This document shows positions 12,648 through 24,600 of a stretch of DNA of 64,000 bases, in pieces (the stretch's first letter is position 1; each line of letters starts with the position of its first letter). A program made the translations under genes and the position numbers. The notes below the pieces were generated by a model. It was not told the origin of the DNA, searched no databases, and saw nothing but the letters and a program-made list of their open reading frames with translations. Origin of the DNA: Cavia porcellus (taxonomy: Eukaryota; Chordata; Mammalia; Rodentia; Caviidae); the NCBI RefSeq assembly GCF_034190915.1, contig NW_026947490.1, positions 64,345,494-64,409,493 on the forward strand, in the 5' to 3' direction.

Positions 12648-12735
12648 AAGGGAGTTGGAGGTGTGGCTCACCGCTCATGCCTGCTTAGCATGCCTGAGGC
12701 ACTGGGTCTGATTCTGTACAAAAACAAACCCAAGT
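12648..12735 (+). mobile_element. ID-like SINE
   Basis: GGAGTTGGAGGTGTGGCTCA and CATGCCTGCTTAGCATGCCT fit an ID-type SINE, followed by ACAAAAACAAACC. Confidence 0.6.
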
Positions 12736-14112
12736 GCCCCCTCTCCTGTCCCGAAGAATGTGATGCTCTCGGTCTTACTGATCCATGTACAGGAAGCCTG
12801 ATTGTCCTGTAACACAAAAGACAGAAAGAAAGTCTAACCGTGAAAGCTGGGGATTTCAGTGTGTGGGGATGGATATATGCTTTTTGCCAGAGAACAAACA
12901 TTCCAAAAAAGTGATAATGTCATGTTGAGGCATTTATGCAACACTTTTGCTCTTCAAAATAATTTGTCAACATTGAAGGCTGTCAGTTCTTCTCAGATAA
13001 GAATAAAAGCATGATGCCACGTACTATCCTGTCTCCTTCCTTCCTGAGGCCCTGCTAATAAACTGTGACTGAGCAAGATCATTCCTTATGAGGGGAAAGG
13101 GGGGAAAAGCCAGGGAATGTACAAGTAAGAACGAAGAAAAGACTTGCAATTCCTTTGGTGAATATTTTGAGGCAGATTGATGGTTTGGAGAAAGCCCAAA
13201 TCTTTGGCCTGGCTTTGCTATTTTATGTGCCCTGTTCTGTGACTGCTGGGAAGTCTCCACCAAAAGCAACTCATTTCTGGGCTCCTTCACCTCAAGCTGT
13301 GCCATGGCATGTGTTTCTTCCTTTGTGGCCTGGCATGCATAATTCCCTATTGCAAATTCAGATATTGCCTGGCATACCAAAGCAGATCAGTTTGAACATA
13401 ACATGTGCAAATGCGTGAGTGTGCGAGGGTGTGTACCTGCACATATGTAACACCGTGATTGCTCTTGCCCTCTGTGTCCCCTCACCTTTCTTATTTGGGG
13501 GTAAGGGCAGGGGGTGTCAGCAATGAGCCCTGCCTGCTTGATGTTCTGCAGTGATGCGGAACTCAGTGAAGATAAGAACTAGCTTGTTCTTGCCTAAGAA
13601 ATCATTGCATCAAGAGGAAGACGAGCCTGCACCTGCTCACAGAAACTGCTGGCTGAACTTCCTAGCAGCCAGGCACATGTGACATGCACGCAAGGGCGGG
13701 CACGGGGCAGGGGCCAGAACCCTCCCACAGCATGGCACGCAGGCCTCTGTCACACACCACTGTCTGGCAGTTTGTGCACAAAGGACACCGTTTCGTCCTG
13801 ATTCTCCTAACAACCAGTAACCATTTCTGTCCAAGTCAGGAACAGCCTACAGAGTGCAATTCCTTCAACAAGCCTGTGTCCTCACTTCTCAGAGGTCCCC
13901 CAGTATCTGTGGAGCTGGCAGGCGTGAAAGAAGGCAGGCGTGCAGCAAAGCTCACGCAGGGCTGAGTACAGGAAGGTGCTCCCATAAGGGGTCGTAGGGA
14001 AGCGCTTTTAAACTCTAGATTTCTTTTCTCATAAGCTCAATACATCTTATTAAGCCAACTTTTGATTGATAAAATTTTACTTTCAGTACACTGTACTCAT
14101 AAAATCAACTAT
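12736..14112. other. unassigned intergenic stretch
   Basis: Short open frames on both strands (118 codons minus at 13024-13380; 93 plus at 13684-13965) show no motifs. I see no repeat I can name. Confidence 0.4.
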
Positions 14113-14290
14113 GCCAGCCAGGCAGTGGGCATACAACTGTAATCCTGCCAACTTGGAAGCTCAGACAGAAGAATTGCCAATTCATGGCCAGCCGGGGCAA
14201 CTTAGCAGAATACTACTCAAAATAAAATGAGCTGAGAATGTAGCTCAAATCAAAGGCCCTGAGTTCAATCCTGGTTACTTCAAACACAAA
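14113..14290 (+). mobile_element. B1-dID dimeric SINE
   Basis: The B1 half (GCCAGCCAGGCAGTGGGCAT to ACTACTCAAAATAAAAT) is followed by an ID-like half (GAGCTGAGAATGTAGCTCAA to GAGTTCAATCCTGGTTAC). Confidence 0.75.
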
Positions 14291-15004
14291 ACAAAATAAA
14301 AAGTTTAAAAAATTAAAGAACCCAAACCCCCAACTGTTTATGAATCAAAGAACATCTTTGCTTGCTGCTGTTTTTTAACTCCCAAACATGCTAACCCACT
14401 GAACATCTGTGAGTGTCCCTGTTTCACTATCATATTATAGATCTTGAGGTCACGGAGTCTTCCTCTTACTTCTCTAGGAATTTCACAGACTTCAAGTAAG
14501 GAATCAAAAGTAGGAAAAGAAAAAAATCAGAAGAAATTGCAATGTAAGACTCAAAATCAAATGGAAATCTAACACATCTCACTGCTCCTCATGCTCAGAC
14601 CTGCAGTGTGGTCGTGGCCCAGGGCAGAACCCAGCGACAGGAAAGTGTACCTACCCGGTACCACACATGAGCTTGTGGGTTTTTAACTTTCTCTTTTACA
14701 TTTGTAGCTGTTTTCCTCAAAGTGTACTTGAGCGTTGAGTGATCTATTCGCAAGAATGCAATTCAACCCAGAGTGCCAGGGCACTGTGCCCTTCACTACT
14801 GCTTTAATGAGAGGGGACAATTAAGCCAACAGCTTCATTGAGGACCTGTGGTAACAACACACATGGAACTATAAGGGTTGTCACTGAATTGTAGGAGCCT
14901 AACAACGGAGGAGTGCCTGTGGGATTCTCGAGTAGGGTACTCATTCTCAGGTCAGCTCCCTGGTCAGAGGCAGGAATGGATGCTCTCTAAGAAGGCCACT
15001 GTGA
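14291..15004. other. unassigned intergenic stretch
   Basis: Nothing recognisable; no coding pattern. Confidence 0.4.
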
Positions 15005-15147
15005 GCCAGGTATGATCATGCATGCCTGTAACCCCAGCACTCAGGAGGCTGAGACAGGAGGATTGTTGCAAGTTTGAGACCAGCCTGGGCTACAAAGTGA
15101 GCTCAAGACCAGCTTGAATTGCATAGTGAAACCCTATCCCAAAAAGT
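15005..15147 (+). mobile_element. B1-type SINE
   Basis: GCCAGGTATGATCATGCATG, TCAGGAGGCTGAGACAGGAG and CCTGGGCTACAAAGTGAGCT are typical. The internal segment is repeated (CAAGTTTGAGACCAGCCTGG, then CTCAAGACCAGCTTGAATTG), a known type of B1 internal duplication. Confidence 0.9.
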
Positions 15148-15157
15148 CAGGGAAAGA

Positions 15158-15270
15158 AGAAGGAGGAGGAGGAGGATGAGAGAGGGAGAGAGAGGGAAGG
15201 GGAAGGAGGAAGAGGAGGAGGAGGAGACAAAGGAGAAGGAGAAGAAGAAAAGAAGAGGAAGAAGAAGGTA
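15158..15270. repeat. purine-rich (GGA/GAA)n tract
   Basis: About 110 bp of almost pure purine on the plus strand, growing out of the tail of the preceding B1. Such mirror-like purine tracts can form triplex DNA. Confidence 0.9.
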
Positions 15271-15344
15271 GCCACTACGTAGCCAGAGGGAACAAGCTCA
15301 ACTGGGTCAGAATGCGATAGTGAACCATTAACTCCTGAACTAGA

Positions 15345-15712
15345 GCTCGGGAAGTAGGGGTGACCTGTTAGTTACAAAGTCCCAGGACACAGGGGCAGAA
15401 CAGTTCCCAGAGCCCTGTGTGTGGACTTCTAGTGCAGTTTTCGGCAGATGGCCTAACCCTGCCGTCAGCTTGAGGAGCAGGTGAAACCAAAACAAGCGGT
15501 GACCCGGAGCTCCCTGCCGCCGCGTCTCTCCTGCACCGTAGTCCACTCCCGCCTGCAGAGCGTACTGATTTCCTACTTTTACTTGGTCCAAACTGCAGAG
15601 CACATTCTGTTCCTACCTTTAATAATGTGAAAACTTACTGCCTTCCTTTTGCACTCGTTTTGACCAATTCTTTGTTGAGGACAGAAAGCAGCTAGAAACC
15701 ACCTCAAAAAGA
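15345..15712 (+). repeat. diverged direct repeat, copy A (LTR-like, unassigned)
   Basis: It aligns by eye to 16975-17352 in the same orientation, at roughly three-quarters identity with small indels. Shared anchors are AGTTCCCA, GTGGACTTCT, CTTGGTCC, CTTTAATAAT and TTGACCAATTCTTTG. Size and arrangement suggest an LTR pair or two copies of one ancient repeat; no family assigned. Confidence 0.65.
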
Positions 15713-16974
15713 AACTCCAGCGTATCAAACCCCAGGATATGTTTGGGCAAGCCAGCCTGCAGCAGCGTAGGCCCTTTTGGGGACATTTTTTCCCCTCTCT
15801 TTAAAAATCTATGACTAAGGTATTTTTCTTCCCCTTCTCTTCCCTAGCAAAGTTTCAATCCCTTTTCATCCCTTCTCCCCAAAGACAGGCTTTCGTTCTT
15901 TGGAGGGCTTGAATCCTTTTTGGCTATTGGGGAGGAGGAAGCGAGAGGTCTTCTGTTTCCTGTTTTTGGTCACTCATTGCAGTAAGAAGAAGCCAGAGAG
16001 CCTGTTACCAACCCAGTCGCAGAAAAAATCCTTCAGGTTCCATATGCACAACCTAGAGCTTGGTAGGCCTCTTTCCGTCACATTTCTGTTCCCTGTGATA
16101 CTTTACTCAGCGTTCTCATTCTTTTGGGAGAATATTTGTACAGACCTCAAATATTTCTTTCTGGTGCTACAATGCCCATGCAGCAATATGGAAAGAAAGG
16201 AGCTTCCAGACTAATGAGCAGCCTTAAAATTCTGTAACTCTTGGGGGTAGTCTATCTCCCCAAACCAGGTGTTGTCACTCACTCCAAGGGACCCCAAAAA
16301 CACTGTATAAAGTTTGTGTGGAAAATCAAAATATTTTTAACCTTACAACCCCTTCAAGATCCTAGCCCTATTCCCAGTTCCTGAGGAACCATTAAACCTG
16401 TCCTCCCTCAAGGGATGCGGTTGATAGCTCTAAAAATCCTCTACGATTTTCAATTTGGAAGAACTGAAGTTACTCCTCAGAAAGCAAGACTCCAGGACTG
16501 CTGGCAGTACAGACAAGTAAATCAAGGCTCCTGCTTCTTACTTAGATTTACAATATGGTAATCTTGCTTAGGATGGCTCTCTGGCTGGCAGTAATCTAAC
16601 ATCCCTCTTTGGCACCCTTCTCTTCCACAGGAATTGTGGACATCTAACCTGCTGTTCCAGGTTTGCCCAACCTAATGATAAAGTTGCTTTCTTTATCCCA
16701 TCAAATAGTCAACTCCACAGTCACTAACACTTTTCTCAGTGTCTTCTAATAGGTTTGTTTTCTTCAACACAGTTAGTGAGCCACACAACACCCCAAGGCA
16801 GTTAGAGAGCACAGGATTCCCACCCCCCAGTAAGTGGGGCCTACATACCTTTCAACAGGAAGTAGCTATACAAGACACAGACCTCCACTCCCTCAGCACT
16901 CCGTAGGGAATTATAGGGAATTGTGTCTCTTGAGGGAAAGGAGGGAGGAGATAGGGCACGGCAAAGCTGGCTGA
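15713..16974. other. unassigned stretch between the direct repeats
   Basis: A 104-codon plus-strand frame (15900-16214) has no domain I recognise. I see no retroviral gag or pol motif that would confirm an LTR element. Confidence 0.4.
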
Positions 16975-17352
16975 GGAAATAGGCATGACTTACTAATTAC
17001 AGAACCCTAAGACACATGCGCGCAACAGTTCCCAAGGCTCTGCACGTGGACTTCTCACAAGAACTTGAGCAGGTATCTGATAAGACGGCTTAGACCTGAT
17101 GTCAACCTGAGGAGTGGGTCATACAGAAAGGACAACTGACCTCGAGCTCTCCACCACTGTGCCTCTCTTACACACGGTCCACTTTCACCCGGTAGAGTGT
17201 ACTTGCTTTTTCATTTTGACTTGGTCCAGACTTGCTCTGCAGAGCACATTTATTTCCTGTCTTTAATAATTGTAAAACTGTGCTAACTTTCGTGCTCATC
17301 TTGACCAATTCTTTGCTCATGATAGAAAGCACCTAGAAACTACCTCGAGGAG
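16975..17352 (+). repeat. diverged direct repeat, copy B (LTR-like, unassigned)
   Basis: Partner of 15345-15712, offset by about 1.63 kb. It shows the same anchors in the same order, with independent substitutions and short indels. Confidence 0.65.
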
Positions 17353-17649
17353 ATCCCGCACCCTAGCCCCTGGCTCTTCAAACTGGGCAGGAGACTCCCA
17401 CACCATGCCTCTCTAATGAAATCCGGCATAATGGCAGCCAGATGTGTGTCTCAGCAGCTGTCCTGGGGAATACAGGAAACAACTCTGTTTACCTACTTGG
17501 TAAATGAATGGCAAGGGGTATGCATATGTGTCACAGTATCAACAGAAGAGTTTTACCCACGTGTCACATCATGTTACATGTTACTTGTCTTATGAAACAT
17601 TTTCTTTTGATTTTTCTTGTGGAGTTAGTCCAACTCAGTTCAATGTTAT
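17353..17649. other. unassigned stretch
   Basis: Nothing recognised. It lies just before the piggyBac fossil and may hold its 5' flank or terminal repeat, which I could not locate. Confidence 0.35.
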
Positions 17650-18850
17650 GTGAAAGTATGCTTTTACAACTTTGGGAGGAGGTTGAAAGTGAGTCATCAG
17701 GTGACTTGGCTACAAATGATGACTTGCATCACGTAAGCCAAAGAAGCTGCGATGGTGAGATGGGACAAGATATGACAGGGAAGTGCAGAATGATGACCTT
17801 CATCTAGACGAGGAGGCAAACAGTCAGGTAAAATTCAACTAGTCCACATGCTGCAAAATGGTCACATGTGTCTGAATGATCCAACGTTAGAATCAGGTTG
17901 GGAAATGTTATTAGGTTCTTGCTAGAGGCAAAGCCGATTGGATGAAATGCCAACACTGACTCAAAGTTGGACATTGTTTATAACGAATGATATGCTATAA
18001 GATGTTGAAAAATACACTGACAATGAAATACAAGTAAAATGTTCTGTATCCACCAACAGTAATACCCAGAAGTGTACTTACCATGACACCACACTCAGAG
18101 TGAAAGCCTCCATGGCAGGACATTATCATCCTAAGTATCAGAATCTAAAGGATTTGTGGAGAAGAGACAGATGTGGTGTTGAGACTTTTAGGACACTAAT
18201 AATGCTTGAGGGATTTGGTTGCCTTCAAAATTCCCTATATTTTGATGACAAAAAGACCAGTGAAGAAAGAAAAAAAATCTGACTATTATTTGCTCATTTT
18301 GAGAAAGCTTTGCTTCAATTGTCAAGAAATGTATACACCACTTGAATACATGATAATAGATGAACAACTTGCATTAGTTTGTGGTGTTTGTAGCTTTTGG
18401 CAATTCTGCCAAATAAATCTTTCAAAAATGGTATAAAGATATATGCCTTGGTATATGTGAAGACATTTTCCACCTTGAATTTGGAAATTTATCCAAGAAC
18501 TCAGCCACTAGGTCTTTATTAGCAAAATAAACCATAAGATGCGTTAACAGACTTGTTGCACCTATTTAAAACAGAGTAACTGAAGTGTCACATTTAACAA
18601 TTGGTTCACTAGCTATCAACTGATGTTACATTTGCTTAGAGGACACCAGGTGACCAGCACAGGAAACATTCACAAGAACAAAGAGGAGATTTCCTAAAAA
18701 ATTTTGTAAGTTCACAATAGAGAAATATGTAATACAATCTTTGAATTTCAGAAAGACATAACACCACCTTGCTAGATGTAGATGGTGGAGAAAAGCAGAG
18801 TAGTGCCTACACTGGCAACATTACACCATAATGATAAAATTGATGTGAAG

Positions 18851-18990
18851 CTAGGAGTGTTGGTGCACACCTATAACTCCAGGATTGGGGAGGCTGAGGC
18901 AGGTGGATACTGTGAGTTCAAAGCCAGCTAATGTTATGTAGGGAGCTCAGGGTGAGTCTGGACTACAAAGTGAAACCCTACCTCAAAAGA
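18851..18990 (+). mobile_element. B1-type SINE inside the piggyBac fossil
   Basis: CTAGGAGTGTTGGTGCACAC, GGGGAGGCTGAGGCAGGTGG and AAACCCTACCTCAAAAG are B1 landmarks. Transposase similarity stops before it and resumes after it (KPEMLTFYNKT near 19025). Confidence 0.9.
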
Positions 18991-19297
18991 AAAAACAATT
19001 GAAGTGAATCTTCAATACAAATAAAGCCAGAAATGCTTACATTTTACAACAAAACAAGATGTTGGTGAGTTATGCAGCAACTATGATGTCACTTGAAACA
19101 CAAACCATTGGTCAATGGTTATCTTTTACTGGATCCTAAACATGTCAGGCATAAATAAATTCACAGTTCACAAAGAAACTAACAAGCACAAAATACCATG
19201 GAAAATTTTTCTTAAGAGGATTGGTACTGGCATTGATAAACGATCAATTACAACAGAGGAAAAACTATATGTATCTTCCCTAAGAACTTTGCAAAAT

Positions 19298-19309
19298 AAT
19301 TCTGGAGCA
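19298..19309 (+). repeat. target-site duplication, left, of the outer L1
   Basis: AATTCTGGAGCA, repeated exactly at 28436-28447. The piggyBac reading resumes after the right copy. Confidence 0.85.
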
Positions 19310-20338
19310 CAAAAACCACACCCTTCACAGTACCATCCTAAGAAATGAAATACTTAGGAATCAATCTAACAAAGGAAATAAAAGAGTAAAAGGTTTATAC
19401 ATTGAAAATTGTAGTACTCTGAAAAAAATCAAAGTGAATTTCAGAAAATGGAAAGACACTCCTTGCTCATGGATAGAAAAAACAAACATTGTGAAAATGG
19501 CCATTCTCCCAAAATTGTTATACAGATTTAATGCAAACCTGATTGAAATACCATTAGCATACATCACAGATCTAGAGAAATCATTCCTATAATTAAACCA
19601 GAACCAGAAGAGATTGAGACTAGCAAAGGAAATCCTGGGTAACAAAGGCAAGGCAGGAGGCATCACAATCCTTGACTTGAAATTATACTACAAAGCTACA
19701 AAGTCAGCATGGCACAAAAAAAACCAACCAAACAAACAAACAACAACAACAACAACAACAAAAAACAGATCTAAGGATCAGTGGAAAAGAATAAAAGATG
19801 TAGAGAGAAGTACAAACATACCCAGTCACCTTATTTTTGACAAAGGGGCCAAACATGTTCACTAGAAGAAGGATAGCCTCTTTAATAAATGTTGCTGGAA
19901 AAACTGGCTCTTCATATGCCAAAGACAAAAACTAGACCCATGCCTAACACCATGTACTAAACTAAAGTCAAAATAGATCAAAGATCTAAATATTAAAACA
20001 GAAACACTAAATCTTCTGGAAGACATTTTTTTTTTTTTTTTTTTTGTGCCAGGGATCGAACTCATGACCTCACATTTGCAAGCAGGCAATTATGCTGCTG
20101 AGTGAAACCCCCAGCCCCCTAGAAATCTTGAAGACACAGGGAGAGAGTTCATGAACAAAACCCAAACTGCATGAGAAATACATCAAAGAATCAACACTGA
20201 AATCTAATCTTATTTAAAAAGTTTTTTGTACATCAAAAGAAAGCACCAACAGAGTAAAAAGAAAATACACAAATTGGGGGTAAAATTTTATCCAACTGTG
20301 CCTCAAAGGATTTCTACCTAGAACATATACAGAATTTT
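19310..20338 (+). mobile_element. outer LINE-1, 5' segment (ORF2 middle part)
   Basis: A 5'-truncated L1 inserted in the piggyBac fossil. It begins in the ORF2 segment after the RT core (KYLGINLTKE near 19350; NLFWFW-type shadows on the other strand). It runs to the WCWKNWLF-like region and the 'ENIYRILKNQA' region at about 20330, where the younger L1 interrupts it. The frame is broken. An AAC microsatellite (19739-19762) and an antisense tRNA SINE (20026-20119) lie within it. The rest of this element is at 27356-28435. Confidence 0.9.
20026..20119 (-). mobile_element. tRNA-derived SINE, antisense
   Basis: On the minus strand it reads GGGGCTGGGGGTTTCACTCA through the B box and CCTGGCACAAA into a poly(A) of about 17 (poly-T on the plus strand, 20026-20045). 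It was inserted in the outer L1 before or independently of the inner L1. Confidence 0.9.
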
Positions 20339-20353
20339 AAAAAATCAGGCCTC
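20339..20353 (+). repeat. target-site duplication, left, of the inner L1
   Basis: AAAAAATCAGGCCTC, repeated exactly at 27341-27355. It is part of outer-L1 sequence, so it dates the inner L1 as the younger insertion. Confidence 0.9.
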
Positions 20354-20602
20354 TGAAGTCAAGCGGAGGCAGGAAATCCCGTCCCAGCCTGGCGGAACTC
20401 TCTCCCTTGCCTGGGGGCCAGGCCGCGGCTTCCTGCCAGGAACAGTGAGTCCCGCCAAGCCACAGAACCCTGTCCCAGCCTGGTGGACCTCTCTCCCTCA
20501 CTTGGAACAACACTTGAAGCTTGAAAATATAGGAAAATGACAAAACAGAACACCAAAATGTAATCTCAAACATCCAGCCCATCCCAAGAAAGCCTAGGAG
20601 CC
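20354..20602 (+). promoter_or_regulatory. L1 5' UTR with two about 91-bp monomer-like units
   Basis: A GC-rich block with CAGCCTGGCGGAACTCTCTC at 20385 and CAGCCTGGTGGACCTCTCTC at 20476. Mouse L1s use tandem 5' monomers as promoter units; a promoter role here is inferred from position only. No ATGGCGG (YY1-like) start is visible, so the 5' end may be short of full length. Confidence 0.6.
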
Positions 20603-21573
20603 ATGCGCACAGAAGAAAATACATGCCACATACCTGAAATATCTGAAATAATAGTAACTGAAATAAAGAAGCAACTCTGGGAAGCCTTAAAGGAATTCAA
20701 ACTAGAAATAATCTCTCAGGTAAAAGAAGAAATGATAAAAGAAATGAAGGAGATGCTGAAGATATCTAAAGAAGATACAGCTAAAAAATTGGAGGAACCA
20801 AACAAAAAGATAGAATCCCTGGATGAACAATACAAGAAACAAACAGAATATATAAAGCAGATGCAAAGAGATATACAAGAAATCAAAAACTCCATTGAAA
20901 GTTGTAAGAACCACCTCAATGAATGTGAAGACAGAATTTCAGACCTCGAAGACAAGATTGCAGCCAGTGAACAGGAAATGAAAGATCTTTTAAAAATAAC
21001 AAGAAATCAGGAAATAACAACTCAACACAAGCAAGATGATGCAAAGAGGAACAACATAAGGTTGATAGGGATAAATGAAAAAGAAGGGGACAATATAAAG
21101 GATGTCAAGAGGATATTTAGAGAAGTAATAGCTGAAAATTTCCCAAACATGAGATTGGAAACTGATATCAAGATCAAAGAAGCATATAGAACTCCAAATA
21201 GTCATAAACAAAATAAAACTACACCCCGACACATAATAATGGCCATCCCAGAATTGAACAAAAGAATAGAATATTAAAAGCTGTCAGAGAGAAAAGACAG
21301 ATCACCTATAAAGGAAAACCTATCAGAATCACAGCAGACTTCTCAGCACAAATAATAAAGTCAAGAAGAGCATGGAGTGAAGTATTTCAGATCCTAAAGG
21401 AAAATGATTTCCAACCCAGACTGATGTACCCTGTAAAACTGTCCTTCAAAATCGATGGAGAAATAAGATACTTCCGTGACAAAGAACAGCTGAAGAACTT
21501 CATGATCACCAAGCCAACCCTGCAAAGAATACTGAAAAACAGTTTAGATACACTTAAGAAAAAAAACCACTAA
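20603..21573 (+). pseudogene. L1 ORF1 (RNA-binding protein), one frameshift
   Basis: The ATG at 20603 opens a 224-codon frame, then a -1 frameshift near 21255-21265 moves the C-terminal part into another frame, ending at TAA 21571-21573. The N-terminal half (residues about 30-125) is a Lys/Glu-rich coiled coil, as in L1 ORF1p trimers. Then come the RRM-type segment (NNIRLIGINEKE; IKEAYRTPNSHKQNK; PRHIIMAIPE) and, after the shift, the C-terminal domain (RILKAVREKRQITYKGKPIR; ADFSAQ). ORF1p coats L1 RNA and acts as a nucleic-acid chaperone. The frameshift falls at the same place as in the element at 48760-52379. Confidence 0.9.
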
Positions 21574-21630
21574 ACAAAGCAGACAATTAAATAGAACAGA
21601 AAGATAAAGATGCAACAGCAGAAAGATAAC

Positions 21631-24600
21631 ATGTCAACAATAAACCAATATATAACAGTTATAACCATTAATGTAAATGATCTCAATGCACCAATTAAAT
21701 GAAATACACTGGCAAAATGGATCAAGAAACAAAATCCAACCATATGCTGTCTACAAGAAACCCATCTAACCCAAAAGGATACTCACAGACTGAGAGTCAA
21801 AGGATGGAAAACAATACTTCATGCAACAGGAACCCCCCAAAAAAGCGGGGGTAGCTATTCTGTTTGCAGACAATGTGAACTTCAAGACAATAATGATCAG
21901 AAGGGATAAAGAAGGTCACTACATACTGGTTAGGGGAAAACTCCAAGAGGAAGAGATAACTATCTTAAATATATATGCGCCAAATTCCAGACCACCCAGT
22001 TATATAAAACAAATATTAACAGAAATGAAAAACCAAATTAGCAGTAATACAATTATAACAGGAGATCTTAACACACCATTGACATCAATGGACAGATCAG
22101 TCAGACAGAAATTCAGCAAAGAAATAAAAGAACTGAATCACACCTGTGAACAAATGGATTTGATAGACATATACAGAGTATTCCACCCAACAACAACACA
22201 ATACACATTCTTCTCAGCAGTACATGGGTTATTCTCTAAAACGGACCATATATGAACTCACAGAACATATTTAAATAAATGCAAAAGAACTGAAATTATC
22301 CCTTGTATGTTATCGGATCATAGCGCTATGAAATTAGAAGTTAATGATAAAAGATACTGCAAAAACCCCACAAACACATGGAAACTGAATAACACACTCT
22401 TGAATAATCAGTGGGTCACAGAAGAAATTAAACAGTGCCAACAAACAAATGAAAACACAAAAACAACTTACCAGAATCTGTGGGATGCAATGAGAGCTCT
22501 CCTCAGAGGAAAATTTATTGCACTGAGTTCCCACATCAGGAAAACAGAATGAATACAAATAAATAACCTGATGTTACACCTCAAACATATAGAAAAAGAA
22601 TAGCAAGTCAAGCCCAACGCCAAAAGAAGAGAGGAAATTATAAAAATCAGAGCAGAAATCAATGCAATAGAGACTAAGAAAACAATCCAAAAAATCAATG
22701 AATCAAAGAGTTGGTTCTTTGAAAGAACAAATAAAATCGATAAGCCCCTAGCCAAACTTATTTTAAAAAGGGAAGAAAAAGCTCAAATTCATGCAATAAG
22801 GAATGAAAAAGGCAAAATCACTACAGACCCTATAGAAATGCAAAAAACCATCAACACCTATTTCGAAAACCTCTACTCTCAAAGGTTTGATAACACAGAA
22901 GAAATAGACAAGATTCCTAGAAGCATACGAAGTACCAAAGCTAGGTCAAGAAGATGTAAAACTGCTGAATAACCCAATTTCTATTAATGAAATTGAAAAC
23001 GTAATTAAGTCCTTACCTACCAAGAAGAGCCCAGGCCCAGATGGATTCACTGCAGAATTCTACAAGAACTACAAAGAAGACCTAATGCCAACACTCCTCA
23101 AACTCTTCAATGAAATTGAAAGGGAAGCAGTCCTTCCTAAATAGTTCCTAGAAGCAAATATTACTCTAGTACCAAAACCTGAGAAGGACCCAACTGAAAA
23201 GGAGAACTGCAGACCAATCTCCGTAATGAACACAGATGCAAAAATCCTCAGTAAAATATTGGCAAATAGGATGCAGCAAATCATCAAGATCATACACCAT
23301 GACCAAGTGGGATTCATCCCACGCACGCAGGGATGGTTCAACATATGCAAATCAATAAAGGTAATACACCATATCAATAGAGCCAAAAGTAAGAATCCAT
23401 GATCATTTCTATAGATGCAGAAAAAGCTTTTGATAAGGTCCAACATTCATTTATGATAAGACCCTTGCAGAAAATTGGAATAGATGGTCCTTACCTCAAT
23501 ATAATAAAGGCTGTCTATGACAAACCAAGAGCCAATATCATACTAAGTGGCCAAAAATTGAAGGCCTTTACTTTAAAATCAGGCACAAGATAGGGATGTC
23601 CTTTATCACCACTCCTATTTAATATAGTACTGAAAATACTAGCCAGAGAAATTAGACAAGAGAGAGAATTAAAAGGCATAAAGATAGTAAAAGAAGAAGT
23701 TAAATTATCATTATTTGCAGATGACATGATACTCTACATAGAAGACCCCCAAAACTCCATTGAAAGACTCCTAGATATAATAAATAAATTCAGCAATGTG
23801 GCTGGATACAAAATCAATGCTCAAAAATCAATAGCATTCCTATACACTAACAACAAAATCACAGAGAGAAATAAGAGAAGCCACACCCCTCACACTAGCA
23901 ACCAAAAAAAATGAAATATTTAGGAATTACTCTCATGAAAGAACTGAAAGACCTATACAGGGAAAATTATAATACACTGAAATATGAAATTTAAGATGAT
24001 TTTAGAAAATGAAGAGATATCCCTTGCTCATGGATAGGAAGAATAAATATTATGAAAAAGACCATTCTCCCAAAACTAGTATACAGATTCAATGCAATCC
24101 CAATAAAAATACCATCAACATATCTTGTAGATCTCGAGAAATCACTCCTAAAATTCATCTGGAGTGAGAAGAGACCTAGAGTAGCAAGGACAGTTCTAAG
24201 AAGCAAAGACAAGGCAGGAGGCATCACAAGCCCTGACGTGAAGTTATACTACAAAGCAAATGTAGTAAGATCAACGTGGTACTGGAACCAAAACAGAGCC
24301 GAAGATCAGTGGAATAGATTAGAAGATACAACCATAACTACAAACACACTCAACAATCTTATCTTTGATAAAGGGGCCAAACATGTTCACTGGAAGAACG
24401 ACAGTCTCTTTAATAAATGATGTTGGAAAAAATGGCTCTCCATATGCTGAAAACTAAGACTAGACCCATGCCTATCACCATGTACTAAATTAAAATCTAA
24501 ATGGATCAAAGATCTGAATATTAAAACAGAAACACTAAATCTATTGGAAGACAAATTGGGTAGAAACCTTGAAGACATAGGGGTAGGTAGAGAATTCATG

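Larger units (their letters stand above)
17650..19309 (+). pseudogene. piggyBac-type transposase fossil, 5' and central part
   Basis: Broken frames can be strung into the order of a piggyBac (PGBD-like) transposase. An acidic N-terminal stretch (SESSGDLATNDD, near 17685) is followed by LFITNDML (near 17975), YQNLKDLWRRDRCGVETFRT (18139-18198), IDEQL (18356-18370), NNWFTSYQLML (18596-18628), FEFQKDIT (near 18745), TLATLHHNDKIDVK (near 18805-18848) and MVIFYWILNMSGIN (19115-19156). In piggyBac the catalytic triad is three Asp. The first is present in IDEQL (GAT, 18359). The second is Asn here (AAC, 18596). The third, in the VDxxD segment near 19060, is lost. A B1 sits at 18851-18990 and an L1 cuts the gene at 19298-19309. 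It is certainly inactive. The family call rests on motif order; the closest PGBD relative is not determined. Confidence 0.85.

Noticed and set aside
15713..16974. Retroviral coding sequence between the direct repeats
   Set aside because: No gag, protease or polymerase motif is visible. The LTR reading of the flanking repeats therefore remains unproven.
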